A DNA stretch of 64,000 bases from Ceratopteris richardii (Eukaryota; Streptophyta; Polypodiopsida; Polypodiales; Pteridaceae). The DNA is taken from the NCBI GenBank assembly GCA_020310875.1, contig CM035427.1, positions 95,494,094 through 95,558,093 of the forward strand, in the 5' to 3' direction. The translations under genes and the position numbers were made by a program. The notes beneath the pieces are model-generated. The model ran no database searches. It was not told the DNA's origin and worked only from the letters and a program-made list of their open reading frames with translations. Shown here in pieces: positions 1-11,145 of the stretch (the first letter of the stretch is position 1; each line of letters begins with the position of its first letter).

Positions 1-97
1 CAGCCTCCATAAACTTCAAGTAGTACTTGTGTGCATAAAGAGAATATGTACCTGAATACTTAACATAAGCTGTGAATCTTATGTTAATCACCATCTA

Positions 98-300
98 ATG
101 TCTTTGAAGTAGCCCGACATCTTCTTGTAGAAGACAATCTTCAACCTAACATCTTCTTGTAGAAGATGATCTTCAAATACACAATGTAGATGGTTCCATC
201 CAATGTCTTTGAAGTAGCCCGACATCTTCTTGTAGAAGACAATCTTCAACCTAATATCTTCCTGTGGAAGACAATCTTCAAATACATCATGTGGATGGCC
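98..300. repeat. 105-bp tandem repeat, two units
   Basis: A unit starting near 98 recurs near 203 with a 105-bp period and only a few differences. Each unit contains a shorter internal duplication of a stretch rich in 'cttcttgtagaagac'. The minus strand of 88-429 is open for 113 codons, and the repeat makes that peptide internally repetitive. I do not recognise the peptide and see no domain, so I annotate only the repeat. Confidence 0.75.
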
Positions 301-741
301 GATCCTCACCATCAAGCTGCTAATGATCAAGTCTTCTTGCCATGAACAAGAGATAACCTCCTCTCCATGAGGTAGAGTGTGAGCACACCCTTCATCTTCT
401 CCAAGAAGAATCACCAAGAAGAACTCCATAGCTGCTCCTCAACATGCTTCAAGTTAGCACCATGGCTGCCCCATGTGCTAGAAGAAACACCACCTCTACT
501 GAGGTCCAAGCTCTAGAAAGCTTGTGTTGATCCTAGGTGAAGGATGCATAGAAGTGATCCAAGGTACTTCTTATATAGTATTTTGTGTATTTTGAAAAGC
601 ACTTCTAAAAACACATAAATCTCCACGAATTACGATCGCTATGGATTTGAAAACTAAACGCCGTCGCACGTTGTTCGCTCTTGCGTTTGTGTTTTCTCCG
701 TTCGTTGATTTTAATTGATATGCTTTTCAAGAAAGAATTGA
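301..741. other. no recognisable feature
   Basis: I see no coding similarity, LTR end or structural RNA in this stretch. The minus-strand peptide mentioned for 88-429 runs into it but is unrecognised. Confidence 0.5.
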
Positions 742-813
742 ACGCCCCTGGTGGGACTTGAACTCGGGTGGATGGCTTAGGAGGCGTATGATCTATCCAC
801 GTCGCCACCTAGG
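742..813 (-). pseudogene. tRNA-Arg(CCT)-like sequence, degenerate
   Basis: On the minus strand this 72-nt stretch has a tRNA layout. It has a box-A-like segment (TGGCGACGTGG followed by ATAG), a loop CTCCTAA in the anticodon position, and a box-B-like GAGTTCAAGTCC before the 3' acceptor part. The anticodon and T stems pair poorly, so a working tRNA gene is unlikely. It lies antisense to the Copia fragments that follow. It may be a tRNA-derived repeat head or a primer-binding site grown to full tRNA length (compare 31234-31308). Its plus-strand left end resembles a tRNA 3'-end complement but lacks a clean TGG. Confidence 0.5.
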
Positions 814-944
814 TTTGCTTGTACAAAGACTACAAAAACGCGCTAATCATCCTGGTATCTGTGACAAATGGACATTGTTTTCCAAGAAACATAACAACTT
901 AGAGCATCTTATATGTTAAGCGTGTAGATGATGTACTTGTGATC

Positions 945-1051
945 ATTGTTGTGTAGATTGATGACATGCTACTCACTGGTCCTAATGATATGCATATTGC
1001 TCATTTTAAGGCTGATTTGCATGCCTCTTTTGAGATTTCAGATTTGGGGCA
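945..1051 (+). pseudogene. Copia reverse transcriptase fragment
   Basis: Reading frame 1 of this piece gives the Copia RT catalytic neighbourhood: a degenerate form of Y-V-D-D followed by MLLTGPNDM, and then EISDLG, which normally follows about 30 residues later. The residue before the I-D-D is a stop codon, so the piece is dead. It is cut off immediately after DLG and has no flanking RT sequence. It belongs to a different copy from the longer fragment that starts at about 1137. Confidence 0.6.
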
Positions 1052-1136
1052 TTGAAAGCTAAAGAGGGCTAGTACAAAGCAGGGATTAGCAGTTTGAACT
1101 CATTTTCTAAAGTGTCCATCCATCTTTCCCAATAGA

Positions 1137-3295
1137 GGTATGGAATAAAAGGCTTGCTCATATTAGTGAAAGAACTTTGAAACAAATATGCAGGGACCAA
1201 AGTGTACGTGGATTGCCCAACATCACAAAGCAACATATGATCTAAAAGTGTGGAGCTGGTCAATTCGGCAAGGCACATAGACAACCCTTGTTCCAGTTAG
1301 GCTATATTCATTAGGAGCTATTGGATCTTGTGCACACATGTGTGCGGGGTCCAAGCAAAGTACCTTCCATTTCAGGTTCAAAATATAATGTATATTTTAT
1401 TGATGATTGTAGTAGATGGATAGTCCTATACTTTATGAAACATAAAGATGAAGTTTTCAATTGTTTCAAAAGATACCTTCCACTTGTAGAGAACCAAACA
1501 GGTAAATATCTTAAGAAACTCATATCAGATGGTGGTGGAGAATACTTCTCAAATTAATTTGATGTTTTCCTTCAAGAAAGAGGCATCAAAAGAGAGGTGA
1601 AAACCAAGTAAACTCAATGGAGTAGTTGAAATGAGGAACAAGACCATAGTTGAAGCAGCTAGATCTATGCTAAATGAAAAGAACCTACCTAATTATCTTT
1701 GGGAAGAGGCTGTATCCACAACCAGATACCTTGTAAATAGACTTCCATCTAAACCTTTATGGTGTGACTCCATATGAAGTTTGGAATGGAAGAAGATCAA
1801 GCTTAGAGCATTGCAAGATCTTTGGATGTTTGGCATATGCTCATATTCCTTCTCAAGTAAGAGGGAAACTGGATCCCAAGGTAGAGAAGTGTGTCTTTAT
1901 TGGATATGATCAAAATCAAAAGGGTTACAAACTATATAATCCCACTAACAAAGGCTTCTTAATTAGTAGGGGTGTAGTCTGATAAAAATAAATATTGGTT
2001 TGATGATGACAAGAAAGTAAAGCTACCCTATGACTTGGAAGAAGGCTTCCCATCACTTCCAACAAAGGAGCCAAACCATCATGAAGATAGTGATTCTAAA
2101 GATGACAAGATAGAGTTGGAGAAATTGAAGATATGGAAGAACAAAGGGAAAGCTACGGTGCAAAGCATAGCCCAAGGTTCAAAAAGCTCTCTTCAACCAA
2201 TTAGAAGATCAATGAGGGAAAAGAAGAAGCCAAAAAGGCATGGATTTGATGCATCCTTGGTCACAAAGCATTCAATCTATATGGTTATGAAGAAGCTCAA
2301 AGCAAGAAGGAGTGGAGAGAAGCAATGGATGAAGAAATGGAAGCTCTCATGGAAAATGAAACATGGGAACTTGTTGCTAGCAAAACATCAATGAAGGTAA
2401 TTGGATCAAGATGGATTTATAAAGTTAAAAGAAATCGAGATGGTAGTATCAATAGACATTAGGCAAGGTTAGTAGCTAATGGGTTTGCTCAAACCCATGG
2501 GATAGACTATGAAGAGACCTTCTCATGTGTAGCTAAAATGCCTACCATTAGAGTACTTGTTAGCATTGTTGCATCTAGGAATTGGAAGCTCTATCAATTA
2601 GATGTAAAAACTGCATTTTTCAATGGATGGATTTCAAAAAGATTATATATGGCAAAACCACCTAGTTATGAAGATGCAAATCATCCCAATTATATGTGCA
2701 AATTGAAAAAGACCTTGTATGGTTTGAAGCAAGCTCAAAGAGCTTGGAATCATAGGTTAGTATCTGACTTACAGGATCAAGGATTCAAGGCTAGCAAATC
2801 AAATACATCATTATTCATCAAAAGGAATGGATCAGAGGTTATATATCTCTGTGTGTATGTTGATGACATCATAAGTACAGGAAATAACATCAATGGAATC
2901 AATCAGGTAAAAGAGGGAATGAAGGATGAATTCAAGATCATTGATCTTGGACCTCTCACATATTTCCTTGGACGTGAACTTGTTTATACAGATTCTCGTA
3001 TGTACATCACTCAAAGGAAGTATGTGCATGACATGATTTCTAAATTCAAAATGGAAAATACTAAGTGTGCAGGTACACCCATGGAGATGAATCATAAGCT
3101 AAGTGCTTATAAGGGAGAACTCATTGAAGAAATCACAAGCTATCAAAGCTTGGTAGGAATCTTGAACTATGCAACTCTCATAAGGGTGGACATATGCTAT
3201 AGTGTTAGCATACTTAGTCAGTTCATGCACAAGCCAAGGAAGCCACATACGGAAGCACCCAAGAGAGTTCTCAAATACTTCATATATTGTTATAG
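1137..3295 (+). pseudogene. Copia pol remnant (integrase to RT)
   Basis: This decayed plus-strand Copia polyprotein piece starts in the GAG-pre-integrase region (LWNKRLAHISERTLKQ-like). It continues through the integrase core (a DGGGEYFSN motif at about 1527-1554), the linker, and RT with an intact YVDD (about 2860). It ends just before RNase H. There are many in-frame stops and frameshifts, for example at 1555, 1608 and 1981. The longest open piece, 2538-3332, covers the RT palm and thumb. The protein is close in type to the minus-strand RT-RNase H remnant at 5222-6535 and more distantly to elements C2 and D. No LTRs, PBS or TSD were found, so this is an old truncated copy. Confidence 0.8.
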
Positions 3296-3332
3296 GTCAC
3301 TTTTCACAATTTTAGTCAACTTTGATCATTGA

Positions 3333-3812
3333 TTTCTCTATGTGTACTTATTCTTTTGATGAGATTTAAATTGGCATAGGTCAAGTAATAAGTCTATTTG
3401 CTTCATCTCAATTTTCATCATATTTACTTCATTATTCTATGAGCTACATATATTTGAAGTGACCTATGTATGCAGACAGAGTATTCCTAAAAAGTTAAGA
3501 TGACACCCCAATGTTCCTAAATTGATTTCTCTCAGTATAGTCTATTAAAATTCATCAAATTTTTTGCTTTAGGTTTTTCATATATCTAATTGAAAGTGTG
3601 CAAAGTATCTCTTATCAATTTTCAGCATCCCATGAGCTCTTAGTAAAATTCCAGAGTGCTTTCCATCCCAAAAAACAAGTTTTTTTATGAATGTTTGTTT
3701 TGTATCAAGTCATCTATTTTGATGAATCAATTTAAGATTGTCTTCAAAAGTGCTAAGAAGGTATTAACACATCATTAGCAAGCCCAATGTGTCTACTTAG
3801 CATCTCCGAAGT
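3333..3812. other. no recognisable feature
   Basis: AT-rich sequence with stops in all frames. I see no LTR ends, RNA gene or coding similarity. Confidence 0.5.
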
Positions 3813-3814
3813 TA

Positions 3815-4075
3815 CTTTGGTAGGCGTAGAGCAGGTTTTTGCAACACCAGACTCATCCTTGGAGTGTCCCCACCATCTCTTCTCACAACAATGTCCCTTA
3901 TGTGAGTTTTAACTTTGATTGTTGCCTCCTCCTTGATAGCAATCCCTTGCATAATGTCCATACTTTCCACATATGTCGCAACCATCTGAATTACATCCAT
4001 CTCTAGATTGGTTTTGTCTTCCTCCTCTTCCTCTATGTCTTCCCTTCCTCTTTGTGATAAGGAATGGCCTCCTTG
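3815..4075 (-). pseudogene. Copia gag zinc-knuckle fragment
   Basis: Read on the minus strand, this stretch encodes an R/G/N/Q-rich run followed by a canonical CX2CX4HX4C zinc knuckle (CDICGKYGHYARDC) and a glycine/asparagine-rich tail. This is the nucleocapsid end of a Copia gag. Stops occur within about 20 codons after the knuckle. It lies on the wrong side of the minus-strand RT-RNase H remnant (5222-6535) to be its own gag, so it is a separate copy or a rearranged one. Confidence 0.6.
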
Positions 4076-4079
4076 TTAG

Positions 4080-5220
4080 AACAATAATATCATATGATAT
4101 TTTCCATAATTGTAAAATCCATAAGTATTTATAGATTCTAGATATTCTTAAATAATAAATATGGGAGGCCCAAAATCCATGATTTATGAAGTTATTATAA
4201 AACCAACTTTCTAGGTCTCTTTTTAAACTTTATTCTTTATTTCATATATTATAGAGAAAGAGATCTTAGTCACAACAACTTATTTTGCGAGTTATTTTGA
4301 ACTCAAGTTGGCTCGTGGAATACACAAGGATTCTATATAGAGACTCTAAAGAGCTTGTACAATATGTTAGATGAATATATAGTTTCTTTCATCTTCATCT
4401 TTCTAGTTGCTCATTTCTCTCCATCATATTCTCCAAAGCCAAAAGACTTGAAGAGGTTGGTTCTCACCACTCAAAAGCCCAATGTTTGATAATAAGGGCT
4501 CATTGGAAAGATATTAATGTTTAAGTTATGTGCGTAAAGTTTGTAATCATTTGGATTCATAGTTTGTGAGAAATAGATCATTTTATCTCTCAAGGGCATT
4601 CTTTGCACATTCCTAAAAAGTCGGGATGACACCTTGTTAATGCTAAACTTATGATCAGAGTATGGCTTGATGATAAATAAAATTCTTGTGTATATTAGCT
4701 ACTTAACCCTATAACCACAATCATGTAAGAGTAATTTAGCCAATTCTAAGCAGGTTGCAAGCACTATGCATTTGAAGTTGCATGATTCAACCATAAATAG
4801 CAAGTTTTATGCACTAACTCATGAGGAAAGCAATTTGTTTTTTATCAATTGTTTCTCAATGATCTTCCAAAGTACCTAAGGTATTTTATTACACCAACTT
4901 GAAGCTTATGAGGTGAATTCAAGTATCCAATAGTAAAAGGGTAGGTTCTATGTTGGATAGCTCAAACAAAATTCAACTCTTTCAACACCAGATTTCTACT
5001 TTACTATCTTTTTTAGAACTTTGATTGGTATCTAGGTGATGGTTTTCCTTTTGTTAACCTCTCTCTTCATTTTGGTTAAAGATACAAGTAGATATGGGCG
5101 CTTGTGTGGAATGGCCTAGATTTCTCTAAGTCTCTTAGATTCTGCACTCTTTACACCCTCTGATTATTGTAAATGGATCAGAGTACCAAATTACACAATA
5201 CCTAGTAATCCACATCATCA
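4080..5220. other. no recognisable feature
   Basis: AT-rich non-coding stretch between two minus-strand Copia remnants. It may contain a decayed LTR, but I could not find a second copy, a TG...CA boundary pair or a primer-binding site. Confidence 0.45.
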
Positions 5221-5221
5221 A

Positions 5222-6535
5222 GCTCTAACAACGTACGAATAGCATGCACATTATTGATGAGTTGACACATAAGATAACTGAATTTCCTTGCTCACAATCT
5301 TCTCTCTTAAATAGTGATAATGTACTTCAATATGTTTACTCCTTGCATGGAAAATTGGATTGGCAGCCAAGTGGATGGAGCTCATGTTGTCACCAAAAAT
5401 ACTTGGAGTTCCAATCTCCAAGTCAAGATCTTTATATAATGTCTTCATCCACATTGCTTCTCGAGTAGCTATGGCAAGACCTCTGTATTGAGCTTCAATA
5501 GAAGAGAATGCAACTATGGGTTGCTTCTTGGATGACCATGAGACAAGTTTTGAACCTACAAAGGTAAGATATCTTGAGGTGCTTCTTCTATCTTCCTTGG
5601 AGTCAGCCCAATCTGCATTAGAGAACAATTTCAAACTTAAATCAGATATATATAAGGGTAGTATAACCCTTCATCCATGGTCTCTTTGAGATCTCTGAGT
5701 ATCCTCTTGGTAGCTTCCATGTGAGGTCTCCTGGGTATGTGCATAAATTGATTTAGCACACTCACACTATAACATATATCTACCCTTGTCAATGTGGCAT
5801 AGTTCAAACTATCCACAAGGCTTTGATAGTCTGTCACAACTTCAATGAGTTCACCTTCATGTGAGTTCAATTTATGATTAACCTCCATTGGAGTACGTGC
5901 AATCCTGCAATCTTGCATTTTGAACTTTGTCAACAAGTCTTGAATGTACTTTCTTTGAGTAAGATATAGACCATGATCCTTGTAAACCACTTCCAATCAT
6001 AGGAAGTATGTGAGTGACCCTAATTCACTTATCTTAAATTTTTCTTTCATCTCCTCTTTGACTTTCTTGATTCCATCTACATCATTTCCTGTTAGTATAA
6101 TATCATCCACAAACACACACAAATAGATGACTTCATAACTACTCTTGTTTATGAAGACTGATGGATCTACCTTCCCTTTTTCCTGCAAGAATGACAAGTC
6201 TGTGATTCCAAGCCCATGAGGCTTGTTTGAGTCCATATAAAGCTTTATTAAGTTTACACACATAATTAGGATATATGTGATTCTCAAAACGAGGTGGTTG
6301 TGCCATGTACACTTCTTCTATTATCCATCCATTAAGAAATGCATTTTTTCCATCCAATTGGAGTATCTTCCAATCCTTGGAACAGGAAACACCAAGCAGA
6401 ACCCTAATTGTAGGCATCTTTGCCACAGGAGAGAAGGTCTCCTCATAATCAATTCCCTGAGTTTGTGCAAAGCATTTTACCACAAGCCTTGACTTATACC
6501 TATTAATGGAGCCATGCGAGTTCTTCTTCAATTTG
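5222..6535 (-). pseudogene. Copia RT-RNase H remnant
   Basis: From right to left this minus-strand remnant carries the RT start (SRLVVK...ETFSPVAKM), the RT palm with intact FVDD (CVFVDDIILTG), the RT thumb (MEVNHKL, YQSLV, LTRVDICYSV), and RNase H (SNADWADSKEDRRSTSRYL; GDNMSSIHLAANPIFHARSKHIEVHYH). It is broken into at least four frames by frameshifts and stops. It is from the same Copia type as the plus-strand remnant at 1137-3295, so the two form an inverted pair about 2 kb apart. At 6535-6545 it abuts a Gypsy gag piece in the same orientation. Confidence 0.8.
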
Positions 6536-6539
6536 TAAA

Positions 6540-7470
6540 TCCAATAAACTCGGCAACATGGTCATAGGGGTCTCCTATCCCATCAAAGTACGTTTTCATC
6601 GACTTCACTAATTGAGTGAGTCTTAATATTCTTGGATGTTCATGGGGTCTAGGTAGAGGAAAGTCATCTCTATCCACTGGTAGTCTGGGTTCTCTTGGTC
6701 ACTCCATTCTATCTATTTCTGTGGTTAGTCTATCTCTCCCTATGGGATGAGTGAAACTCACTTTTGGCTTTTCCTTGTTCTTCTTTCCTTGGGAACCATG
6801 GGCTTAGGATGTCCCAATGCCTTAATGGCTAATGTTCACATGCGCTCGTGATGGGGGAACACCAGTTCACCTCTCCATGTATAAGCATGTCTTGCATGAT
6901 CTAACACTACAAGCACTCGCTCTGAAGTGTTGTCCAAGTATACAACCCTTCTAGGTGTATCAGGGTCCTTGAATTCATAAATGGTGATGGAGCCTACTTC
7001 ACTGGGCTTCTCCCATTCTATATCTCCAAAAGGCTTCATCAATGTCCATATTCAGGAACAATTCAATGCTTCTATTATCTTGAGGAATCCATTATGGATT
7101 CAACATTCTTATCAATATCCATTTCTGTCTAGGTGTTCTCGCTTCATCTCCTAATGGTTCTTGCCCTTGGGCTCTTGCATCCATTTCAGCAATAAGCACA
7201 TCAAACTCATTAGTGTGGTTAGGATGATCAGTTATGATATACATTGTTCCTTCTTTATCTAGCTATGCATCTCTCTCAAACTTTACCACCGGATGTTTCA
7301 ATCCAATGGGTTGGTGAGGGTTGTACAATTGAACCACTCATCTTCTCAAACCATCCTCGTCGATGCAAGCACTCAAGTGGTTGGTTCAAACATATTCTAA
7401 TAGGGTATTGTAGGGTCCTTTGGGTCTTTCTAAACAAGCTATACATAGCCCTCCTTCATTTACTTTGAGT
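6540..7470 (-). pseudogene. Gypsy gag remnant related to element G
   Basis: The minus strand encodes degraded versions of the G gag. One piece matches the G segment ending DPYDHVAEF (about 6545-6600). A second, at 6836-7042, matches the G segment containing ITIYEFKDPDTP and YTWRGEL (G positions about 38700-38850). A third, at 7240-7470, matches the N-terminal gag (G positions about 38240-38470). The order is collinear with G gag. Frameshifts and stops are frequent. It ends abruptly at DHVAEF against the Copia RT remnant. Confidence 0.7.
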
Positions 7471-7479
7471 CGACCGTAC

Positions 7480-10400
7480 TATAACTTGACCAATTCAAAT
7501 TCAAAATAAAAATTTATCCAACTTAGGACACTTTTCTCAAAGACGTGAGCTAAAATTTCTTGGGAATTTAGCTATCTCATGAGCAATTACTAACTTCTTT
7601 TTCTAGAGTATACTTGAATCTAGAAATTCAGTTAGAGTTATGCTAAATAACTTGAAGCAAACTCAAATAAATAAGTCAATCTTGGACTTAACATCTTTTG
7701 AAGATTGAAAAGGTTCTTGTTCAAAACATCTATCTAGGATGTCTAATTTAGTTACCTGGTTCTAACCGGTTAACCCTTGACTTTTGTGAAAAGAATCAGA
7801 TACTGTATCTGAGTCAAATCCAAAAAAATCAAAAAGCAAAAAGAAAGAGCTTAAACTCTGTTCAACCAATTCAAACTTTGCAGATATGTAAACTTGCTAT
7901 GAGTCAAAGTCTAGATGACTCAGGACTTTAACTTCTCAAAGATCTATTTCAACAGGGTAATAATGCATTTTTTCTATCTTTAAGAGAAATAAGCTAGATT
8001 TTCAAAAAGATTTAGAGAAAATCTAAAACATCATCCAACCACATGATACTAGTGTGGTAACCAACATCAGTGTGTCGACACACTTTCTTACTCAAATAAT
8101 GCTTCACTTGAGATTAAGTTCATGCCTATATTCAATCTTTATGGCTCCTAACTGGGAATGCAATTCTTGTGCATTTCTTTGAGTCAAAGGATTGAATTTT
8201 CCAAGTTACACTAGGAGCTTGGTGCTTGACTTAGTCACTTATTTTCTTGGTTGACAAGATCGTTTCGATGTCAAAGTTCTATTTGTTCGGAAATTTATCA
8301 AATATTTATGAAACAACAACACTTTATCTTGAAGTGTTCCAAGAAGATCTTGGAAGTTACTTACTTCATATCTTCTGTTTCCTTGATCTTGAAGTTATCT
8401 TGAAATATCTTGAGATACTACTCTTATCCTCCTTGAATTTAAACTCCTTCTTTGAAGTTTCAATTCTCTTGAGGATCAAACCAATCTTCAAGATCCAATA
8501 TATGACTAAAAGATAATTATCATCCCACGGTCTGATGTCCCATACCATCTTTCCTACATCCATTTGAGTATAAAATCTTGGTTTCCCATACCACCCTATT
8601 TTATATTCACATTAATGTGTGGGTGATACTTATCATAAAGTTTAAACATCTCCTGATAGAGTACCTTCTTGCTTCAATTCTTTAGGAGAATTTTGAAGTT
8701 TCTAGCATTACATCAAACTAGGTTTTCTAGGCTTTGATTCCTTCACATGATCGTCATACAATCACATGCTTTGCATTGGAAACTTGAAAACCTCTGGATA
8801 GAATATCTATTCCTCTTTGCTAGGATTTTCAAATGAAAACCAGTTAGAATTCCAAGTACTTGAATTTTCACAAATTCAAGTTCAATTGATTTATTCTTGA
8901 TCAATTTGTAGTGACAAGAGATTTTGACTTCTTGTCTTTAGATTCCTTTCTTACTGATGCTTTAGGTACCTATCTCGGCCGAGAATTTACAGGAATTTCT
9001 CTGCTACATAAGTCTAACCATCGACTCATGTTCTTGGACAATCATGGCCAAGCTTGATCAAGTCTGGTTGACCTTGTGACTAGAATAAAGACTTAGTCTT
9101 TATTATTAAGCTCTCTTAAACTAACAAAAGCGTCTTTGCTTACCCATGGGATTTTTAGAGATCTTTCTCTCAACTTAAGTCCAAGCATACATTGATGCCT
9201 CTCAGATTCCAAAGCTAAGAACCTTTGATACACCTTTAGGTTATATCAATATTTAGACTTAAGTACCAATAACAGTGGTTTGGGAATCATTGGGAATTAC
9301 TTGCTATTAAACTTACTTGAAAGATTCTAGTCTCACATCTACGGAGATTTTTTCTTTCAAGAAATTTAGATTCCTACCAAGGAATCAAGTAATACTAAGC
9401 CAATGATTTGTATTGGGATGATCTTCAAATGAAATTCTTGACTTTTGGACAAGACCAAGACTTAAAGCTTTATTGCTTGTCCAAAAGATATTCCTTTTTA
9501 ACCATTGAAATATTTAGCTAGACTGTTTCCTTTATTGGCTTATCTTTAGGAGGTAGCTTAATTCCCAAAGATTACTTTGATGTACCTTTTAGGAAATATC
9601 TTGATTCCCAAGGATTACTTTGACTTGGGATTCTTCTTTAAGCCCTAATTAGCTTAAACAAAACCAAGCATAATTTTCTCATCCTCTGAAAAGTGCTTAA
9701 TTAAGTTTCCATGCTTTTTAAAAACTTTGCATCTTGACTAAAGATGCAATCATCAACCTATCATCCAAGTATTGAACAGTAAAGTTCAAGTGATGCTAAA
9801 GTTTATTCACTTCATTGATTTCCATCACTCTCAAGGATGAAATCAAAAGAAAAAACTTCAAAAGTTCCATGACTTTTACAAATTTGGAACATATCAACTA
9901 TCCTTTGAACTTGAAAGTTTAATTGATTTAAGTTCCATTTGATTTCATTTGATTCTTATCATGTCTTCGAATAGAATCATATAAATCTTCCAAAGGAAAC
10001 TCTATCAACCTACTTGGATGCATCATTTCTTAAATCCAAGCTAACAATTACATATGAGCTTTTCGTTAAGCTTTTCTAAGTTTTCTCCTAAACTTAGAGT
10101 CATCATGGAAATTTTCAAGTAGTCCTATTTTCTTGCCATTCCAATGAGCAAGAAGATTGAACACTTGAAATTTGAAGGGGGCAACGTTTCCTAATTGAGA
10201 CTCCTAATTTGTGATACCTAGTATGATGTTTGGAGAAAACAAACTAGCTACTTGAGTTGTACAGCAGCCAAGAGCCTTGCAACTACCTAGTTTGTTATTT
10301 CTCCTAACTATCTAAGTTGATTTAGAAAAAAGAGGTAATGAAAGTATAAGTATATAGCTACTTAACAAACAATCATGCATATGCAAATGTCTATTCTTGC

Positions 10401-10542
10401 ATGCAAATGCATGTGAGTGCATGAATGTGTTGAAATTCTCCTTTCATGCACCAAACTTAAAATCAAGCAATTCTTGAGCTTGAAAATGCATGTTCCCAAT
10501 CATCCATGCAAAAAAATTCTACTTGCTAGATTTTAAAAAGAT
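7480..10542. other. 3-kb AT-rich stretch, nothing recognised
   Basis: No open frame longer than about 90 codons, no domain, no LTR pair and no RNA gene were recognised. The sequence is AT-rich and uses words such as 'cttgaa' often, but I saw no clean tandem period. It is probably ancient repeat debris. Confidence 0.5.
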
Positions 10543-10547
10543 ATAAC

Positions 10548-10844
10548 TGTTACCGTTAGTGTCCATGTGAAAGGCCAAATGGCCACCAGACACTTCTTTG
10601 TATATGTTCTTTAATAAAACATATAGTGGCCTGGTCAGTCACAGACTGTAAGTTCGACCGCATTTGTAAGACCTAAGAAGTCTGTCTTCGTGCTCCCTGT
10701 GTACTGCGTTTTCTGCGTATTCTACAACCTCTGTGCGGAGTACTGTGTGTGGCGTGAGGAGCTCGGTTTTCTACTCCGAGCATATCGTCGTGGAGCTCTC
10801 GAGAAGGAGAGTGCAGTGTGGTGCATCGCCAACGAAATACTTCA
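10548..10844 (+). repeat. 5' LTR of C1
   Basis: 297 bp, starting TGTTACCG and ending ...ACTTCA. It is repeated at 16246-16542 with four substitutions seen by eye. The 5' flank is the TSD ATAAC. Confidence 0.95.
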
Positions 10845-10845
10845 C

Positions 10846-10857
10846 TGGTATCAGAGC
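10846..10857 (+). promoter_or_regulatory. C1 primer-binding site, tRNA-iMet type
   Basis: TGGTATCAGAGC is the standard plant initiator-Met PBS. It starts one base after the 5' LTR. Confidence 0.95.
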
Positions 10858-10918
10858 AGTTCGAGGCAAGAAGCTTTGTTCCTTTTGTGCGAGCGAACCG
10901 AGCACCCCCCCAGGCTTT

Positions 10919-11044
10919 CTCCAAGGCTTACGACCAAGGCGGCGACCAAGGCATAGACCTTGGCATACCTTGTCATCCGAGTCACCGAAGTCACCGTTGG
11001 CTGCGCGCGAGGGAGGACCTCAACGATCAAGGAATATAGAGGTT
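10919..11044 (+). other. C1 leader module shared with element T
   Basis: The segment holds repeated CAAGGC words and then CCGTTGGCTGCGCGCGAGG (10994-11012) and AATATAGAGGTT (11033-11044). The same order of motifs, with 18 of 19 bases identical in the long one, occurs in the leader of T at 20918-21053. In both elements a Pol III gene in antisense follows immediately. Confidence 0.7.
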
Positions 11045-11145
11045 CCCGGTACTTCCCGGGAGGTCACCCATCCCAGTACTGTTCCCCCCAGAGCTCGCTT
11101 AACTGTGGCAATCTCTTGCCACTAAGCTACACTCTTGTGGTGTTT
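11043..11145 (-). pseudogene. antisense 5S rRNA-derived segment with tRNA-like 5' part
   Basis: On the minus strand, 11106 to 11043 matches the 3' two-thirds of plant 5S rRNA. It covers the A-box region (GTTAAGCG), the intermediate element and the C box (GGATGGGTGACCTCC followed by GGGAAGT). These are the parts of the internal Pol III promoter. Just upstream on the same strand (11145-11107) the normal 5S 5' end is replaced by TGTAGCTTAGTGG followed by CAAGAG, which looks like a tRNA 5' half with its box A. The unit is therefore a composite, antisense to the C1 transcript. Whether it is transcribed is unknown. Confidence 0.75.

Noticed and set aside
88-429. 113-codon minus-strand ORF as a gene
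   Set aside because: Most of it is the 105-bp tandem repeat; no recognisable domain.
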